Assembly: GCF_004217615.1 (NCBI RefSeq)
Contig: NZ_SHLD01000001.1
Span: 2,976,001 to 3,040,000, forward strand
Length of the DNA stretch: 64,000 nucleotides
DNA from: Micromonospora kangleipakensis
Lineage (GTDB): Bacteria; Actinomycetota; Actinomycetes; Mycobacteriales; Micromonosporaceae
Direction: 5' to 3'
The notes under the pieces are model-generated. The model was not told where the DNA came from. It did not search any database and saw only the letters and a program-made list of their open reading frames with translations. Made by a program: the position numbers and the translations under genes. Of this stretch, positions 9,315-17,959 are shown piece by piece. The first letter of the stretch is position 1. Each line of letters opens with the position of its first letter.

Positions 9315-9330
9315 TTGCTTGACCGAGCAA
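9315..9330. promoter_or_regulatory. Candidate MarR operator at the marR start
   Basis: TTGCTTGACCGAGCAA, a one-mismatch palindrome immediately upstream of the regulator's ATG, is well placed for autorepression. Confidence 0.65.
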
Positions 9331-9412
9331 TCGGCCGCCTTGGCGCGAAGTCGGGAGGCCACCCTGCCGGGGCGCACCCAGTCGCTGTGACCGTGGCCAT
9401 AGGGCATGAAAT

Positions 9413-9458
9413 TTGCTTGACCAAGCAATCGGTGGCTAGCGTTTGCTTCGCCAGGCAA
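9413..9458. promoter_or_regulatory. Tandem MarR operators before the second reductase
   Basis: TTGCTTGACCAAGCAA (9413-9428, perfect 7+7 palindrome) and TTGCTTCGCCAGGCAA (9443-9458, imperfect) have starts 30 bp apart, about three helical turns. The downstream gene starts at 9481. Confidence 0.7.
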
Positions 9459-9480
9459 GGACATTTGGAAGGGCACGACA

Positions 9481-10041
9481 ATGACCAGAATCGGTATCAT
9501 CCTCGGGAGCACCCGCCCCGGGAGCAACGGAGAAGCCGTCGCCCGCTGGGTCCTCGAGGTCGCCAAGCAGCGCAGCGACGCGCAGTTCGAGCTCATCGAC
9601 CTGCTCGACTACCAGCTGCCGCACCTCGACGAGGCGTACCCGCCGGCGATGGGCCAGTACACCCAGCCGCACACGCTGCGCTGGGCCAACACCATCGCGT
9701 CGTTCGACGGCTTCGTGATGGTCACCCCGGAGTACAACCACTCCACCTCGGGTGCCCTGAAGAACGCCATCGACTTTCTCTACGCGGAGTGGAACAACAA
9801 GGCCGTCGGTTTCGTCAGCTACGGCTCCGCTGGCGGCACCCGGGCTGTGGAGCACCTGCGCCTGATCGCCGGCGAGCTCCAGATGGCCGACGTACGGTCC
9901 CAGGTGGCGCTGTCGCTCTTCACCGACTTCGAGAACTTCAGCGTCTTCAAGCCGAACCAGTTCCAGCAGGACTCGCTCAACGCCACCCTCGACCAGGTCG
10001 TGGCCTGGAGCACCGCGCTCGCCCCGCTTCGCAAGGGCTGA
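9481..10041 (+). CDS. NADPH-dependent FMN reductase (flavodoxin-fold)
   Basis: 186 residues. RIGIILGSTRPGSNGEAVA is the FMN phosphate loop. VTPEYNHSTSGALKNAIDFL is the signature of the NADPH:FMN/quinone reductase family (ArsH/ChrR/azoreductase relatives). It starts 22 nt after two MarR palindromes and ends just before a strong hairpin, so it is a one-gene transcription unit. Likely role: quinone or flavin reduction in electrophile defence, inferred from the family and the MarR link. Confidence 0.88.
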   Translation: MTRIGIILGSTRPGSNGEAVARWVLEVAKQRSDAQFELIDLLDYQLPHLDEAYPPAMGQYTQPHTLRWANTIASFDGFVMVTPEYNHSTSGALKNAIDFLYAEWNNKAVGFVSYGSAGGTRAVEHLRLIAGELQMADVRSQVALSLFTDFENFSVFKPNQFQQDSLNATLDQVVAWSTALAPLRKG

Positions 10042-10061
10042 ACACTGCCCCCAACGGTGCT

Positions 10062-10096
10062 GGAGATGGCCGCGGGTTCCTCCCGCGGCCATCTCC
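10062..10096 (+). terminator. Terminator hairpin
   Basis: GGAGATGGCCGCGGG (10062-10076) and CCCGCGGCCATCTCC (10082-10096) form a perfect 15-bp stem with a 5-nt loop, 20 nt past the reductase stop. Confidence 0.8.
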
Positions 10097-10200
10097 GCCC
10101 GCTCATCCCCGAAGCCGAGGAGGATGGCGACCTCGGCGGGGGAGTACCAGCGCGGGGTGAGTCCCGCCGAGGTGCAGACCCGGCAAAGGATCCTCGACCG
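10097..10200 (-). pseudogene. Fragment of an excisionase-like HTH protein
   Basis: The minus strand reads [16 protein letters not shown] and then [17 protein letters not shown], which resembles the first helices of MerR/excisionase-type (HTH_17) DNA-binding domains. Only about 35 residues are recognisable, with no plausible start or stop. Short relic. Confidence 0.35.
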
Positions 10201-10203
10201 CCC

Positions 10204-10374
10204 GTAGTCGCCGGCGCCTTGGGGCTCATGGCCGGTGGCGCGGCCGGCAATCTGGTCGACCGGCTCTTCCACGCGCCAGGGGTGGGCCATGGTGAGGTCG
10301 TGGACTTCCCGTATCTCGACTGGTGGCCGACGTTCAACCTCGCCGACACCGCCGGTAGCCGCGATGGGCGCTGA
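10204..10374 (+). pseudogene. C-terminal fragment of lipoprotein signal peptidase (lspA)
   Basis: The frame reads [39 protein letters not shown]. These are the two catalytic-aspartate blocks of LspA (GNxxDR and FNxAD). The N-terminal membrane half and the C-terminal helix are missing, and the frame runs into the start of the exchanger gene. It cannot be a working peptidase. Confidence 0.7.
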
Positions 10375-11575
10375 GATCGAGACCACCGTCACCGGTCGGG
10401 GCGCCGGGGCTCGTGTCGCCATCGCCGTGGCGGTCGCCGCCCCGGCAGTGGTCATGCGGCTGGCCGGGGTGGAGGTGGCGCCGGTGGCGGCGGTGGCGGT
10501 TTTCGGCGCCGCCGTACTCGCCTCGGTGGCGCTGCTGATGTGGGCCTCGGAGGCCGCGCGGGTGGACATCTCCGGCAGCCTCGCGCTGGCCATCCTGGCG
10601 TTGGTGGCGATCCTGCCCGAGTATGCGGTGGACATCTTCTTCGCCTACACCGCCGGTCACGACCCGGCGTACGCCGCCTACGCCCTGGCGAACATGACCG
10701 GCGCGAACCGCCTGCTCATCGGGGTGGCCTGGCCACTGCTGGTCGTCTTCGCGATCGTCGCGGTACGCCGCCGCGGCGTTCGCGGCGAACGCGACGCCGT
10801 GACCGTGCGGGCACACCGCCGCACCGAGATCGTGTTCCTCGCCGTCGCCACCATCTACGCCCTGGTCATACCGCTGACCGGCCGGCTGGCCTGGTACGAC
10901 GCGCTGGTGCTCAGTGGGTTGTTCGCCGCCTACCTGTGGCGGATCCGCGGCAAGGAGGAAGCCGAGGAAGAACTGGCCGGCGTGGCCGCCACCATCGCTG
11001 TTCAGCCGGCCACCCGCCGGCGTGCCCTGGTCGCCGCGCTGTTCGTGGCCGCCGGGACGATCATCCTGGCCGCCACCGAACCGTTCGGCGACGCCCTCGT
11101 CGGCGCGGGCATCGACCTGGGCATTGACGAGTTTCTGCTCGTCCAGTGGCTGGCCCCGATCGCCTCCGAAGCGCCCGAGGTCATCGTCGCGATCACGTTC
11201 GCCCTGCGCGGACGCGCCGACGACGGCATGGGCGCACTACTGGCCGCGAAACTCAACCAGTGGACCCTGCTGATCGCCTGCCTGCCGGTCGCCTACTACC
11301 TCGGCGGCGGCGAGTTCGCCGGGTTGCCGCTGGACGCCCGGCAGACCGCGGAACTGGTGCTCACCACCGCCCAGACGCTGCTCGGCGTGGCCGTCCTGAC
11401 CGACCTGCGACTGTCCCGCGGTGAAGCCGCCCTGCTGTTCGGCTTGTTCGCCGTCCAGTTCGTGCTGCCCGCACCGAACATCCGCTACGTCATCGCCGTC
11501 GCCTACACCGCGCTGGCCGTCGTGCTGCTCATCCGGCAGCGTCGCCACGTCCCCGAGCTGATCAGGTCCCTCTGA
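10364..11575 (+). CDS. Sodium/calcium (CaCA) exchanger-type membrane protein
   Basis: 403 residues with about ten predicted membrane helices. Two internally related ion-binding repeats are visible: alpha-1 around [15 protein letters not shown] with [12 protein letters not shown], and alpha-2 around [20 protein letters not shown] with [12 protein letters not shown]. The acidic residue in each PE pair is the expected ion ligand. A basic/acidic cytosolic loop separates the halves. The ATG at 10364 lies inside the lspA relic, so the native promoter region may have been replaced. Substrate ion unproven. Confidence 0.8.
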   Translation: MGAEIETTVTGRGAGARVAIAVAVAAPAVVMRLAGVEVAPVAAVAVFGAAVLASVALLMWASEAARVDISGSLALAILALVAILPEYAVDIFFAYTAGHDPAYAAYALANMTGANRLLIGVAWPLLVVFAIVAVRRRGVRGERDAVTVRAHRRTEIVFLAVATIYALVIPLTGRLAWYDALVLSGLFAAYLWRIRGKEEAEEELAGVAATIAVQPATRRRALVAALFVAAGTIILAATEPFGDALVGAGIDLGIDEFLLVQWLAPIASEAPEVIVAITFALRGRADDGMGALLAAKLNQWTLLIACLPVAYYLGGGEFAGLPLDARQTAELVLTTAQTLLGVAVLTDLRLSRGEAALLFGLFAVQFVLPAPNIRYVIAVAYTALAVVLLIRQRRHVPELIRSL

Positions 11576-11704
11576 CACCGATCGGAGAGCCCACCTCACA
11601 CACCGACCCCCACGCCGCGCCGTGTCCGCGGCAGCCCTGGCACGGATGGCGGACCGAACCAGGACCAGGTCCGCAGCGCATCAGACACGGCCCGGACGGC
11701 TGCG

Positions 11705-11710
11705 TACGTT
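11705..11710 (+). promoter_or_regulatory. Candidate -10 box (TACGTT)
   Basis: Located 6 nt upstream of an in-frame GTG at 11717, the leaderless layout repeated elsewhere in the window. Confidence 0.35.
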
Positions 11711-11797
11711 CCGTCTGTGAGCACGCCGGATGATGTTGGGCGCTCGAACGACGTCGCTGGCGTGCGGCACCCGGAGGATGCGGGTACGAACGGTGGT

Positions 11798-12172
11798 ATG
11801 GCAGATAGACCTCGGTTGAACGTCGCCGCCACCGTGCTGGACTCGCCCGACGCCCAGCAGCTCGCCGCGTTCTACGAACGCCTGCTCGGGTGGTCGCGAC
11901 ACGACGACGAGCCGGACTGGGTGACGATGCGTCCGCCGGACGGCGGTGCGGGCCTGTCCTTCCAGACCGAGCCGGCGTACGTGCGGCCGGTCTGGCCGGC
12001 GGGTCCGCAGGAGCCGCAGATGATGGCCCACCTCGACATCGAGGTCGACGACCTGGAAGCGGCGTCGGCCCACGCGGTGGCCGTCGGCGCCACGGTGGCG
12101 GACTTCCAACCACAGGACGACGTGCGGGTGCACCTCGACCCGGCCGGCCACCCGTTCTGCCTGTTCATCTGA
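11798..12172 (+). CDS. VOC-family (glyoxalase/bleomycin resistance-like) protein
   Basis: 124 residues with the betaalphabetabetabeta pattern of one VOC module duplicated: AATVLDSPDAQQLAAFYERL, LGWSRHDDEPDWVTM, then MMAHLDIEVDDLEAA and RVHLDPAGHPFCLF. The family binds metal and small ligands (dioxygenase, glyoxalase or drug-binding roles). The conserved region begins just after the ATG at 11798. An in-frame GTG at 11717 with a putative -10 box 6 nt before it could give 27 extra residues. Function unassigned. Confidence 0.8.
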   Translation: MADRPRLNVAATVLDSPDAQQLAAFYERLLGWSRHDDEPDWVTMRPPDGGAGLSFQTEPAYVRPVWPAGPQEPQMMAHLDIEVDDLEAASAHAVAVGATVADFQPQDDVRVHLDPAGHPFCLFI

Positions 12173-12298
12173 ATCGATCGGCGGGCGGCTCGTGACGATC
12201 TCCCACCGTCCCGGCCGCGAGGTGGCCGCCCGAGGCTCCCCGGTCAGCCGGGCTCCTTGCCGGCGGCTGCACCGTCGCATCGGGCTGTCCGAGGGGCG

Positions 12299-12340
12299 GC
12301 CGTGACGGCCGGAGGCATCCTGGCCGCCGGCCGTCACGGC
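12299..12340. terminator. Bidirectional terminator-like hairpin
   Basis: GCCGTGACGGCCGG (12299-12312) and CCGGCCGTCACGGC (12327-12340) lie between the convergent VOC and glucanase genes. Confidence 0.65.
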
Positions 12341-12431
12341 TCGGATCTGTCCGGCAACCCCCGTCACGGACGCTGCCTGCGGTTGCGCGGTGCCCCGCGG
12401 CTCCACGCCGGGCCGGAGCGTTCGTTCTGCC

Positions 12432-13697
12432 TCAGGCTCGCGACCACTTCTGGTTGGCCCCGCCCGTGCAGTCCCACAGCTGGAGCTTGCCGCCGTTGTT
12501 CGGGTTCCAGTCCCGCACGTCGACGCACCGGTTGGCGCTCAGGTTCACGAGGTCGCCGGAGCCGGTGAGGGTGAAGCGCTGCGCCGGGTTGCCGTTGCAG
12601 CTGACGAGGTTGACCTCGGTGCCGTTGGCGGTGCCGGCCCAGGCGGGGTCCATGCACTTGTCCATGGCGCGCACCGTGCCGTCGGAGGCGAACGTCCAGG
12701 CCTGCGCGGCGGTGGTGTTGCAGTCCCAGATCTGCAGCTTCGCACCGTCGACCGGGTTGGCCCCGGGGATGTCGATGCAACGGCCGCTCTGCGCTCCCTT
12801 GATCCGGGTGGTTGCGGGCGGCGGGTTGCCGTCGCCCGAGGTGTAGCCGGAGACCCGGACGTAGTCGACGAGCATCTGCTGGGGGAACTGGGTGGCGGCG
12901 TCGGGGTATCCCGGCCAGTAGCCGCCGACGGCCACATTGAGGATCAGGAAGAAGGGGTGGTCGAACACCCAGCGGTTGCCGCCGAGCCGGCCGGGGTCGA
13001 CGCGGTGGTACTCGACGCCGTCGAGGTACCAGACGATGGAGTTCGGCTCCCAGTCGACCCGGTAGGTGTGGAAGCCGTCGGCGAGGGGCTGGCCGAGGGT
13101 GCGACTGCCGCTGATGCCGCCCGAGCCGGAGTAGCCAGGGCCGTGCACGGTGCCGTAGACGGTGTTGGGCTCCTTGCCGACGTTCTCCATGATGTCGATC
13201 TCGCCGGAGCTCGGCCAGCCGACGCTGCCGATGTCGTTGCCCAGCATCCAGAACGCCGGCCAGATGCCCTGGCCCCGCGGGATCTTGATGCGGGCCTCGA
13301 ACCGGCCGTACGCCTGGGTGAAGGTGGCGGCCGTGAGCAGCCGGGCGGAGGTGTACTCGCAGCGCCCGTAGTGGCACTGGTAGTTGGCCGGGTTCTCCTT
13401 GCGGGCGGTGATGACGAGGTTGCCCTGGCCGTCGTGCACCGCGTTGCTGGTGCTGTTCGTGTAGTACTGCTGCTCGTTGTTGCCCCAGCCACCACCGCCG
13501 ATGTCGAACCGCCACCTGCTCTGGTCGACGGGCGTGCCGGCCGGTGCGTTGAACTCGTCCTGCCAGGTGATCCCGCCGATGGCCGCCTGGGCCGGGTGGG
13601 GGTGCGGCGGCATGACGAGGGCCAGTGCGGCCAGGAGGGCGAGGGTCGCGGCGCGGGCGAGGATTCGCGACCGTGGGCGGGGGCGGGCTCGAAGCAC
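12432..13697 (-). CDS. Secreted GH16 endo-beta-glucanase with C-terminal CBM13
   Basis: 421 residues. A signal peptide ends near PAQA. The GH16 domain (about residues 40-280) has the catalytic motif GEIDIMENVG (nucleophile and acid/base Glu), typical of laminarinase/beta-1,3-glucanase. The C-terminal ricin-type beta-trefoil (CBM13) has three RCIDIP/KCMDPA/RCVDVRD repeats ending QKWSRA. The GTG at 13697 follows AAGGAGAT. It lies 86 nt after the protease gene with a related CBM13, so the two are probably co-transcribed and act on fungal or plant glucan outside the cell. Confidence 0.92.
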   Translation of the reverse strand: MLRARPRPRSRILARAATLALLAALALVMPPHPHPAQAAIGGITWQDEFNAPAGTPVDQSRWRFDIGGGGWGNNEQQYYTNSTSNAVHDGQGNLVITARKENPANYQCHYGRCEYTSARLLTAATFTQAYGRFEARIKIPRGQGIWPAFWMLGNDIGSVGWPSSGEIDIMENVGKEPNTVYGTVHGPGYSGSGGISGSRTLGQPLADGFHTYRVDWEPNSIVWYLDGVEYHRVDPGRLGGNRWVFDHPFFLILNVAVGGYWPGYPDAATQFPQQMLVDYVRVSGYTSGDGNPPPATTRIKGAQSGRCIDIPGANPVDGAKLQIWDCNTTAAQAWTFASDGTVRAMDKCMDPAWAGTANGTEVNLVSCNGNPAQRFTLTGSGDLVNLSANRCVDVRDWNPNNGGKLQLWDCTGGANQKWSRA

Positions 13698-13783
13698 GGG
13701 GATCTCCTTGGGGGTGGGGTACGGGACGACGGATGCTGACGACCGGCGGCGCGGCAGGTGCCGGAACGGTGGACGGGTGCGGA

Positions 13784-15332
13784 TCAGCCGCGGCGCCACT
13801 TCTGGTTGGCGGTGCCGGCGCAGTCCCACAGCTGCAGGCGGGCGCCGTCGGAGTTGTTCCAGTCCTTGATGTCGACGCACTTGTCGGCCTGCGGGTTGAC
13901 CAGGTCGCCGGCGGCGGAGAGGACGAACTGCTGCGCCGGGTTGCCGCTGCAGGTGGCAATCTGGATGGTGGCACCGTTGGCGGTGGAGCCCCAGGCCACG
14001 TCCATGCACATGTTGTTCTGGCTGCGCAGCGTTCCGCCGGTGAAGGTCCAGGCCTGCGCGGCGGTGCCGTTGCAGGTCCACGTCTGCAGCGGAACGCCGT
14101 CGGAGAAGTTGGAGTACGGCACGTCGATGCACCGGTTGTTCCAGTTGCTGATCACCCGGTCACCGCCGCCGGTGGTTGTCAGCGACAGGCCGTAGGCGGC
14201 GAGGATCTCGTTGACCGGCTGGAACCAGGTGGTGCCGCCGGTGGAGCAGTTGCCGGAGCCACCGGAGGCGACGCCCTGGGCCTGGTTGCCGGAGATCCAG
14301 GAACCACCCGAGTCGCCGCCCTCCGCGCAGGCGTTGCTGCGGCTGAGGCCGTACACCGCGCCCTGCGCGTAGTTGACCGTCTCGTTGCGGCCCAGGATGG
14401 TCCCGCAGCGCCATCCGGTGGTGCGGCCGGAGCGGCAGACCGAGCTGCCGATGGCCGCGTCCTGGGAGCCGGCCACCGCCACGTTGCCGCCGGAGTAGTT
14501 GTTGACCCAGGGCCGCGGCGTCCAGTCGCCGTTGGTGCGGACCCAGGCGTAGTCGTCGCCGGGGAACGACGAACCGACGAACGTGCCCTGCGCGACGTTG
14601 TTCAAGCCGAGGGTCGGGCTACCGGCGCGTCCACAGTGGCCGGCGGTTACGAAGCCGCCGGCGACCGCGAAGCCGACCGAGCACAGGGTGTTGCCGTTGA
14701 TGACGTACTGGTCGCCGCCGCGGACGTCGTACCTGAGGCGGGGTGCGTCGGCGGACTCGGCGACGGCCACCTCGCTTGCAGCAAGCCCGCTGGCACGGGC
14801 GAAGGAGAGTGCCTCGGCAGCGGCACCCGGCCTGGTCGTTACCACTACCCGGTTTGCGGGCCACGTCGACGGACCAGCCGTGGACAGTGTGCGGGTCCGC
14901 CTCGGCCCTGCTCCGGTCCAGGGCCCGCTTCGCCGCGTCGAGGGTGCGCTCGTTGCGGGCCACGACCTTCGGATCCGCGCCCTCGGCCCGGACGACCGGG
15001 GCGAGCGCCGGATCCGTGACAGCCACGGTCAGGCGTTGACCGCCGGCCGGGATCCACGCCCCGGCGAAGGCCGAGCCGAGCCGGGCGCGGAGGCGCTTCT
15101 CGACGGTCGGGGCGGCGGCCTCGAGGCGCATGCGGGCGCCGAGTTGCGCGCCGGTCAGGCCGAGGTCGCGGCGCATCGCCTCGGCCATCGCCGGGGCGAT
15201 GCCGGTCGCCGCCACGTCGGCGGCAGGCGGAGCGGTGGGGCGGCCGGCGCTGGCCGCTGCCGCCGGCGGAGAAAGGCTCACCAGCGTCAGGGCCGCCGTG
15301 GCGGCGCCGAGCACGCGCAGGGTTCGAGACAT
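13784..15332 (-). pseudogene. Streptogrisin-type (S1E) serine protease with CBM13, frameshifted
   Basis: Frame 1 (from ATG 15332) holds a signal peptide and the streptogrisin propeptide (MAEAMRRDLGLTGAQLGARM) up to VDVARK. Frame 2 continues RVVVTTRPGAAAEALS, then the mature protease with TAGHCG (His), GDDYAWV (Asp) and EGGDSGGSW (Ser), followed by a CBM13 with three repeats. The join is a run of three T at 14853-14855 (AAA on the coding strand); with two A the coding reads R-N-R-V-V-V without a break. Either a true one-base insertion or a homopolymer error. An alpha-lytic-like secreted protease if intact. Confidence 0.85.
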
Positions 15333-15387
15333 GGACGTCCTCCGGGGATACGAGGTGCGACCGAACGTGGACCTTGATCAGGAAACT

Positions 15388-15399
15388 GAGAGCGCTCTC
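15388..15399. promoter_or_regulatory. LacI-family-type operator (GAGAGCGCTCTC)
   Basis: A perfect 12-bp palindrome centred on GCGC, of the AGCGCT-core kind bound by LacI/CebR-type sugar repressors. It lies 56 nt upstream of the protease ATG and could couple the protease-glucanase operon to sugar availability. Confidence 0.55.
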
Positions 15400-15609
15400 C
15401 GACAGATGTTCATCGATGCATGCGATATTTGTCAACACTGTTGCCAGTACGTGGCCGGCCGCCGCCAGCATGACAATCCAGAGTGGCCGGACGGTGACCC
15501 GGCGTTGCCTCGCGGACCACGGGGCAGCCGAGGGAGGTGTCGGTCCCGGTCACCTCGCCAAGGGGCGGTGCGGCGAACCGTCGAGGGGTCCTTGCCGAGG
15601 TACTGACCT

Positions 15610-15768
15610 GCTGCCGACGTGGTGGATGCCGCCGGTGATCCAGGGACCGATGGTCTGGCTGATCATGAGGGCCTCGTCGACGAATCGCCGGGGCCAAGCC
15701 GCGTTATAGGGCTCAAGGTAAACGGCGGCATTGACGTGGCTCGAGTGACTGTTGAGACCATCCGGCAT
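15610..15768 (-). pseudogene. N-terminal fragment of a GrpB-family protein
   Basis: The minus-strand frame reads YLEPYNAAWPRRFVDEALMI and then WITGGIHHVGSRSVP. This is the opening of GrpB (UPF0157) nucleotidyltransferase-like proteins (VxYdpxWPxxF ... HVGSTxVPGL). Homology stops right after SVP, where AKPxIDI should follow. Only the first ~50 residues remain. Confidence 0.6.
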
Positions 15769-15815
15769 GACCGAGGGCTTCAGGCGGGCTGATATCGAGC
15801 CCGACGGGAATGTGA

Positions 15816-16997
15816 TCAACGATTGGCGATGGCCCAGTCGGCGAGGGCGGGTGCGCTGGTGGTGTGGTCGAGGCCGATGATCGCGGCACCATGCAGTGGC
15901 CCGTCGTCGCCGTGCGCGGCGTTGACGACGGGTGGGGGTTGGGCCCGGTGGAAAGCCATGAGGCCGTCGGTGTAGGCGCCTTCGAACGCGGCGCGCGCGG
16001 TGTGGCGGATAGCGGGACCGAGTCCGCCGAGGGTGATGAGGTCGGGGTCGTGCATGTTGGCCAGGCCGGCGATGCCGGTGGCGAGGGCTTGCGCGACGGC
16101 GGTGACGGCCTGTCGCGCGCGGGTGTCGTCAGCGGCGCGGTCCAGGATGTGGCGGGCGTAGCTGCGGGGATCGGCCGGGGCTGGTTCGCCGAGATGGCGG
16201 GCGAGGGCGCGGCCGTCGACGTCGAGGTCCCAGCAGCCGCGGGCCCCGCAGGGGCAGTGAAGGCGGCGGTCGCCGAGGGGCAGGTGTCCGTATTCGCCGG
16301 CGGCACCGTGGGCTCCGGTGACGGGGCTTCCATCGACGGTGAGGGTGCCGCCGATGCCGACCTCGACGATGAGGTGGAGGGCCGTGCTGGCGGTGGTGGC
16401 CGCGCCGGTACGGGCTTCGGCGACGCCGGCGAGGGTGGCGTCGTTACCAACCAGCAGCGGCAGAGATGTGTCGATGGTGATGGTGCTCAGATCTACCCGT
16501 CCCCAGCCGAGCGTTGAGGCCTGCGCGAGGTGCTGGTCGTGGACGGTGCCGGCGACGGCGAGGGAGACGGCTCGGAGTCGGTCGCCGTACTGGGTACGGG
16601 CCTGGGCGACTGTCTGACGCACCGCGGTCAGCACGGTCGCGGGTTCGCGGCTGCGGTGCGCCTGACGACGCAGGTTGTGTAGTTGCCCGTCGACGGTCAC
16701 GATGGCGTGGCGCCAGTCCTCCTGGCGCAGGTCGGCGGCGAGGATCACCGGGCCCTCGGGATGCGGCTGCAGCACGGTGGTGGGCCGGCCGCGCCCACGG
16801 ATGGGGGCCGGCGTCTCGGTGAGCAGCCGCAGCTCGCGCATCCGGGCGGTGATCTCGGTGGCGAGCCCGCTGGTCAAATGCAGCTCGCGGGCCATCGCCG
16901 CTCGGGTTATCCCGGGTCGGCGAGACATCACGGCGAGCACCTGTGACGCGGTGTGGTACCGGGCCGCGTCAGCGCGCTGTCGGGGAGGGCTTGCCAT
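15816..16997 (-). CDS. ROK-family transcriptional regulator
   Basis: 393 residues. N-terminal winged HTH (VLAVMSRRPGITRAAMARE, then LTSGLATEITARMREL). The ROK kinase-like fold follows, with VGNDATLAGVAEAR, HLIVEVGIGGTLTVDG, GAHGAAGEYGHLPLG and the zinc-binding CPCGARGCWD. Regulators of this class sense sugars and repress neighbouring carbohydrate genes. It is divergent from the HAD phosphatase with a 13-bp inverted repeat between them, suggesting autoregulation and control of that gene. Confidence 0.9.
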   Translation of the reverse strand: MASPPRQRADAARYHTASQVLAVMSRRPGITRAAMARELHLTSGLATEITARMRELRLLTETPAPIRGRGRPTTVLQPHPEGPVILAADLRQEDWRHAIVTVDGQLHNLRRQAHRSREPATVLTAVRQTVAQARTQYGDRLRAVSLAVAGTVHDQHLAQASTLGWGRVDLSTITIDTSLPLLVGNDATLAGVAEARTGAATTASTALHLIVEVGIGGTLTVDGSPVTGAHGAAGEYGHLPLGDRRLHCPCGARGCWDLDVDGRALARHLGEPAPADPRSYARHILDRAADDTRARQAVTAVAQALATGIAGLANMHDPDLITLGGLGPAIRHTARAAFEGAYTDGLMAFHRAQPPPVVNAAHGDDGPLHGAAIIGLDHTTSAPALADWAIANR

Positions 16998-17019
16998 GGC
17001 AGGAGCACACCACCTTATC

Positions 17020-17032
17020 CTCGTACCACGAG
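17020..17032. promoter_or_regulatory. Candidate operator between ROK and HAD genes
   Basis: CTCGTACCACGAG, a 5+5 inverted repeat with a 3-nt centre, 23 nt from the ROK start and 20-59 nt from the two possible HAD starts. Confidence 0.4.
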
Positions 17033-17090
17033 CATATTAGGGGAGGTTGTCGTGGTGCTGCTGGACACGGACGGTACTGAGGAGGGTGTT

Positions 17091-17714
17091 GTGGACCTGT
17101 CGGCGGTGGTTGCGGTGCTGCTGGACATGGACGGCACCCTGGTCGACTCCGACGCCGCCGTCGAGCGGGCTTGGCGGGTGTGGGCCGGCGAGTACGACGT
17201 CGACCCGGTGGCGGCGTTGGCGATCGCGCACGGCAGCCCGGCCGACCGTACTGTCCGCCGGTTGCTGCCCCACCTCGACGACGCGGCGGTTGCCGCGTCC
17301 GCGGCGCGGCAGCTGGAGCTGCAGTACGACGACCTGTCCGACGTCACCGCCACCCGCGGCGCAGTCGAACTGCTGGCGACGCTGGCCCGGCTCGGGCTGC
17401 CGTGGGCGGTGGTGACCAGCGCGGACACCCGCCTGGCCAAGGCGCGGCTGGCCGCCGCCGGCATCGACGCGCCCGTGCTCGTCACGGTCGACGACGTGAG
17501 CGTCGGCAAGCCGGCACCGCAGGGCTACCTACGCGCTGCCATGCTGCTCGACGTGCCCGCCGAGCGCTGCCTGGTCGTCGAGGACGCCGAGGTCGGAGTG
17601 CAGGCCGGGCGCGCGGCGGGCGCGTGGACGGCCGCCCTCAAAGGTATCGACGCGGACCTGCGTATCGCGGATCTGGCGCAGCTGGCGCAGCTGCTTACGC
17701 CGTCGCGTCGGTGA
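17091..17714 (+). CDS. HAD-superfamily (subfamily IA) sugar-phosphatase-like hydrolase
   Basis: 207 residues from the GTG at 17091 (GAGGAGG 5 nt upstream). Motif I LLDMDGTLVDSD (both Asp), motif II VVTSAD, motif III lysine in SVGKPAPQGY, motif IV VVEDAEVGVQAG; a helical cap lies between I and II. This pattern fits beta-phosphoglucomutase/2-deoxyglucose-6-phosphatase-like enzymes. The frame is open further upstream, and a second GTG at 17052 with GGGAGG before it would add 13 residues containing a partial copy of motif I (VVLLDTDGT). Its ROK neighbour suggests sugar-phosphate metabolism. Confidence 0.88.
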   Translation: MDLSAVVAVLLDMDGTLVDSDAAVERAWRVWAGEYDVDPVAALAIAHGSPADRTVRRLLPHLDDAAVAASAARQLELQYDDLSDVTATRGAVELLATLARLGLPWAVVTSADTRLAKARLAAAGIDAPVLVTVDDVSVGKPAPQGYLRAAMLLDVPAERCLVVEDAEVGVQAGRAAGAWTAALKGIDADLRIADLAQLAQLLTPSRR

Positions 17715-17763
17715 CCGTGGTGACGCGACACGCCGGGCTGTCAGATGTACCTGCCTTGACACC

Positions 17764-17959
17764 TGTGGCGTACTCATCGACGAAGTTTGGATCCTGCGTC
17801 GCGGCGACGTCGTGGACGCGCGCGGTCGCGACGGTCGACGCGCTCATCACGCTCGCGTTTCGCTGACGGCCTGACGGCGACGAGCACACGCTGGCCGAGG
17901 CCAAGGCGCTGGTCCGCGAGTACCTGCACCGCCACCTGGAGATCCCGGGAGCCGAGTGA
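17764..17959 (+). pseudogene. Frameshifted C-terminal remnant of an unidentified protein
   Basis: Two frames join into one plausible sequence: DEVWILRRGDVVDARGRDGR with ARVSLTA, then a one-base shift, then EHTLAEAKALVREYLHRHLE to a stop at 17957-17959. The family is not recognised. An overlapping ATG at 17959 (SVPPPAEVTSDNRIRHRLMQ) may start a further degraded gene. Confidence 0.35.
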
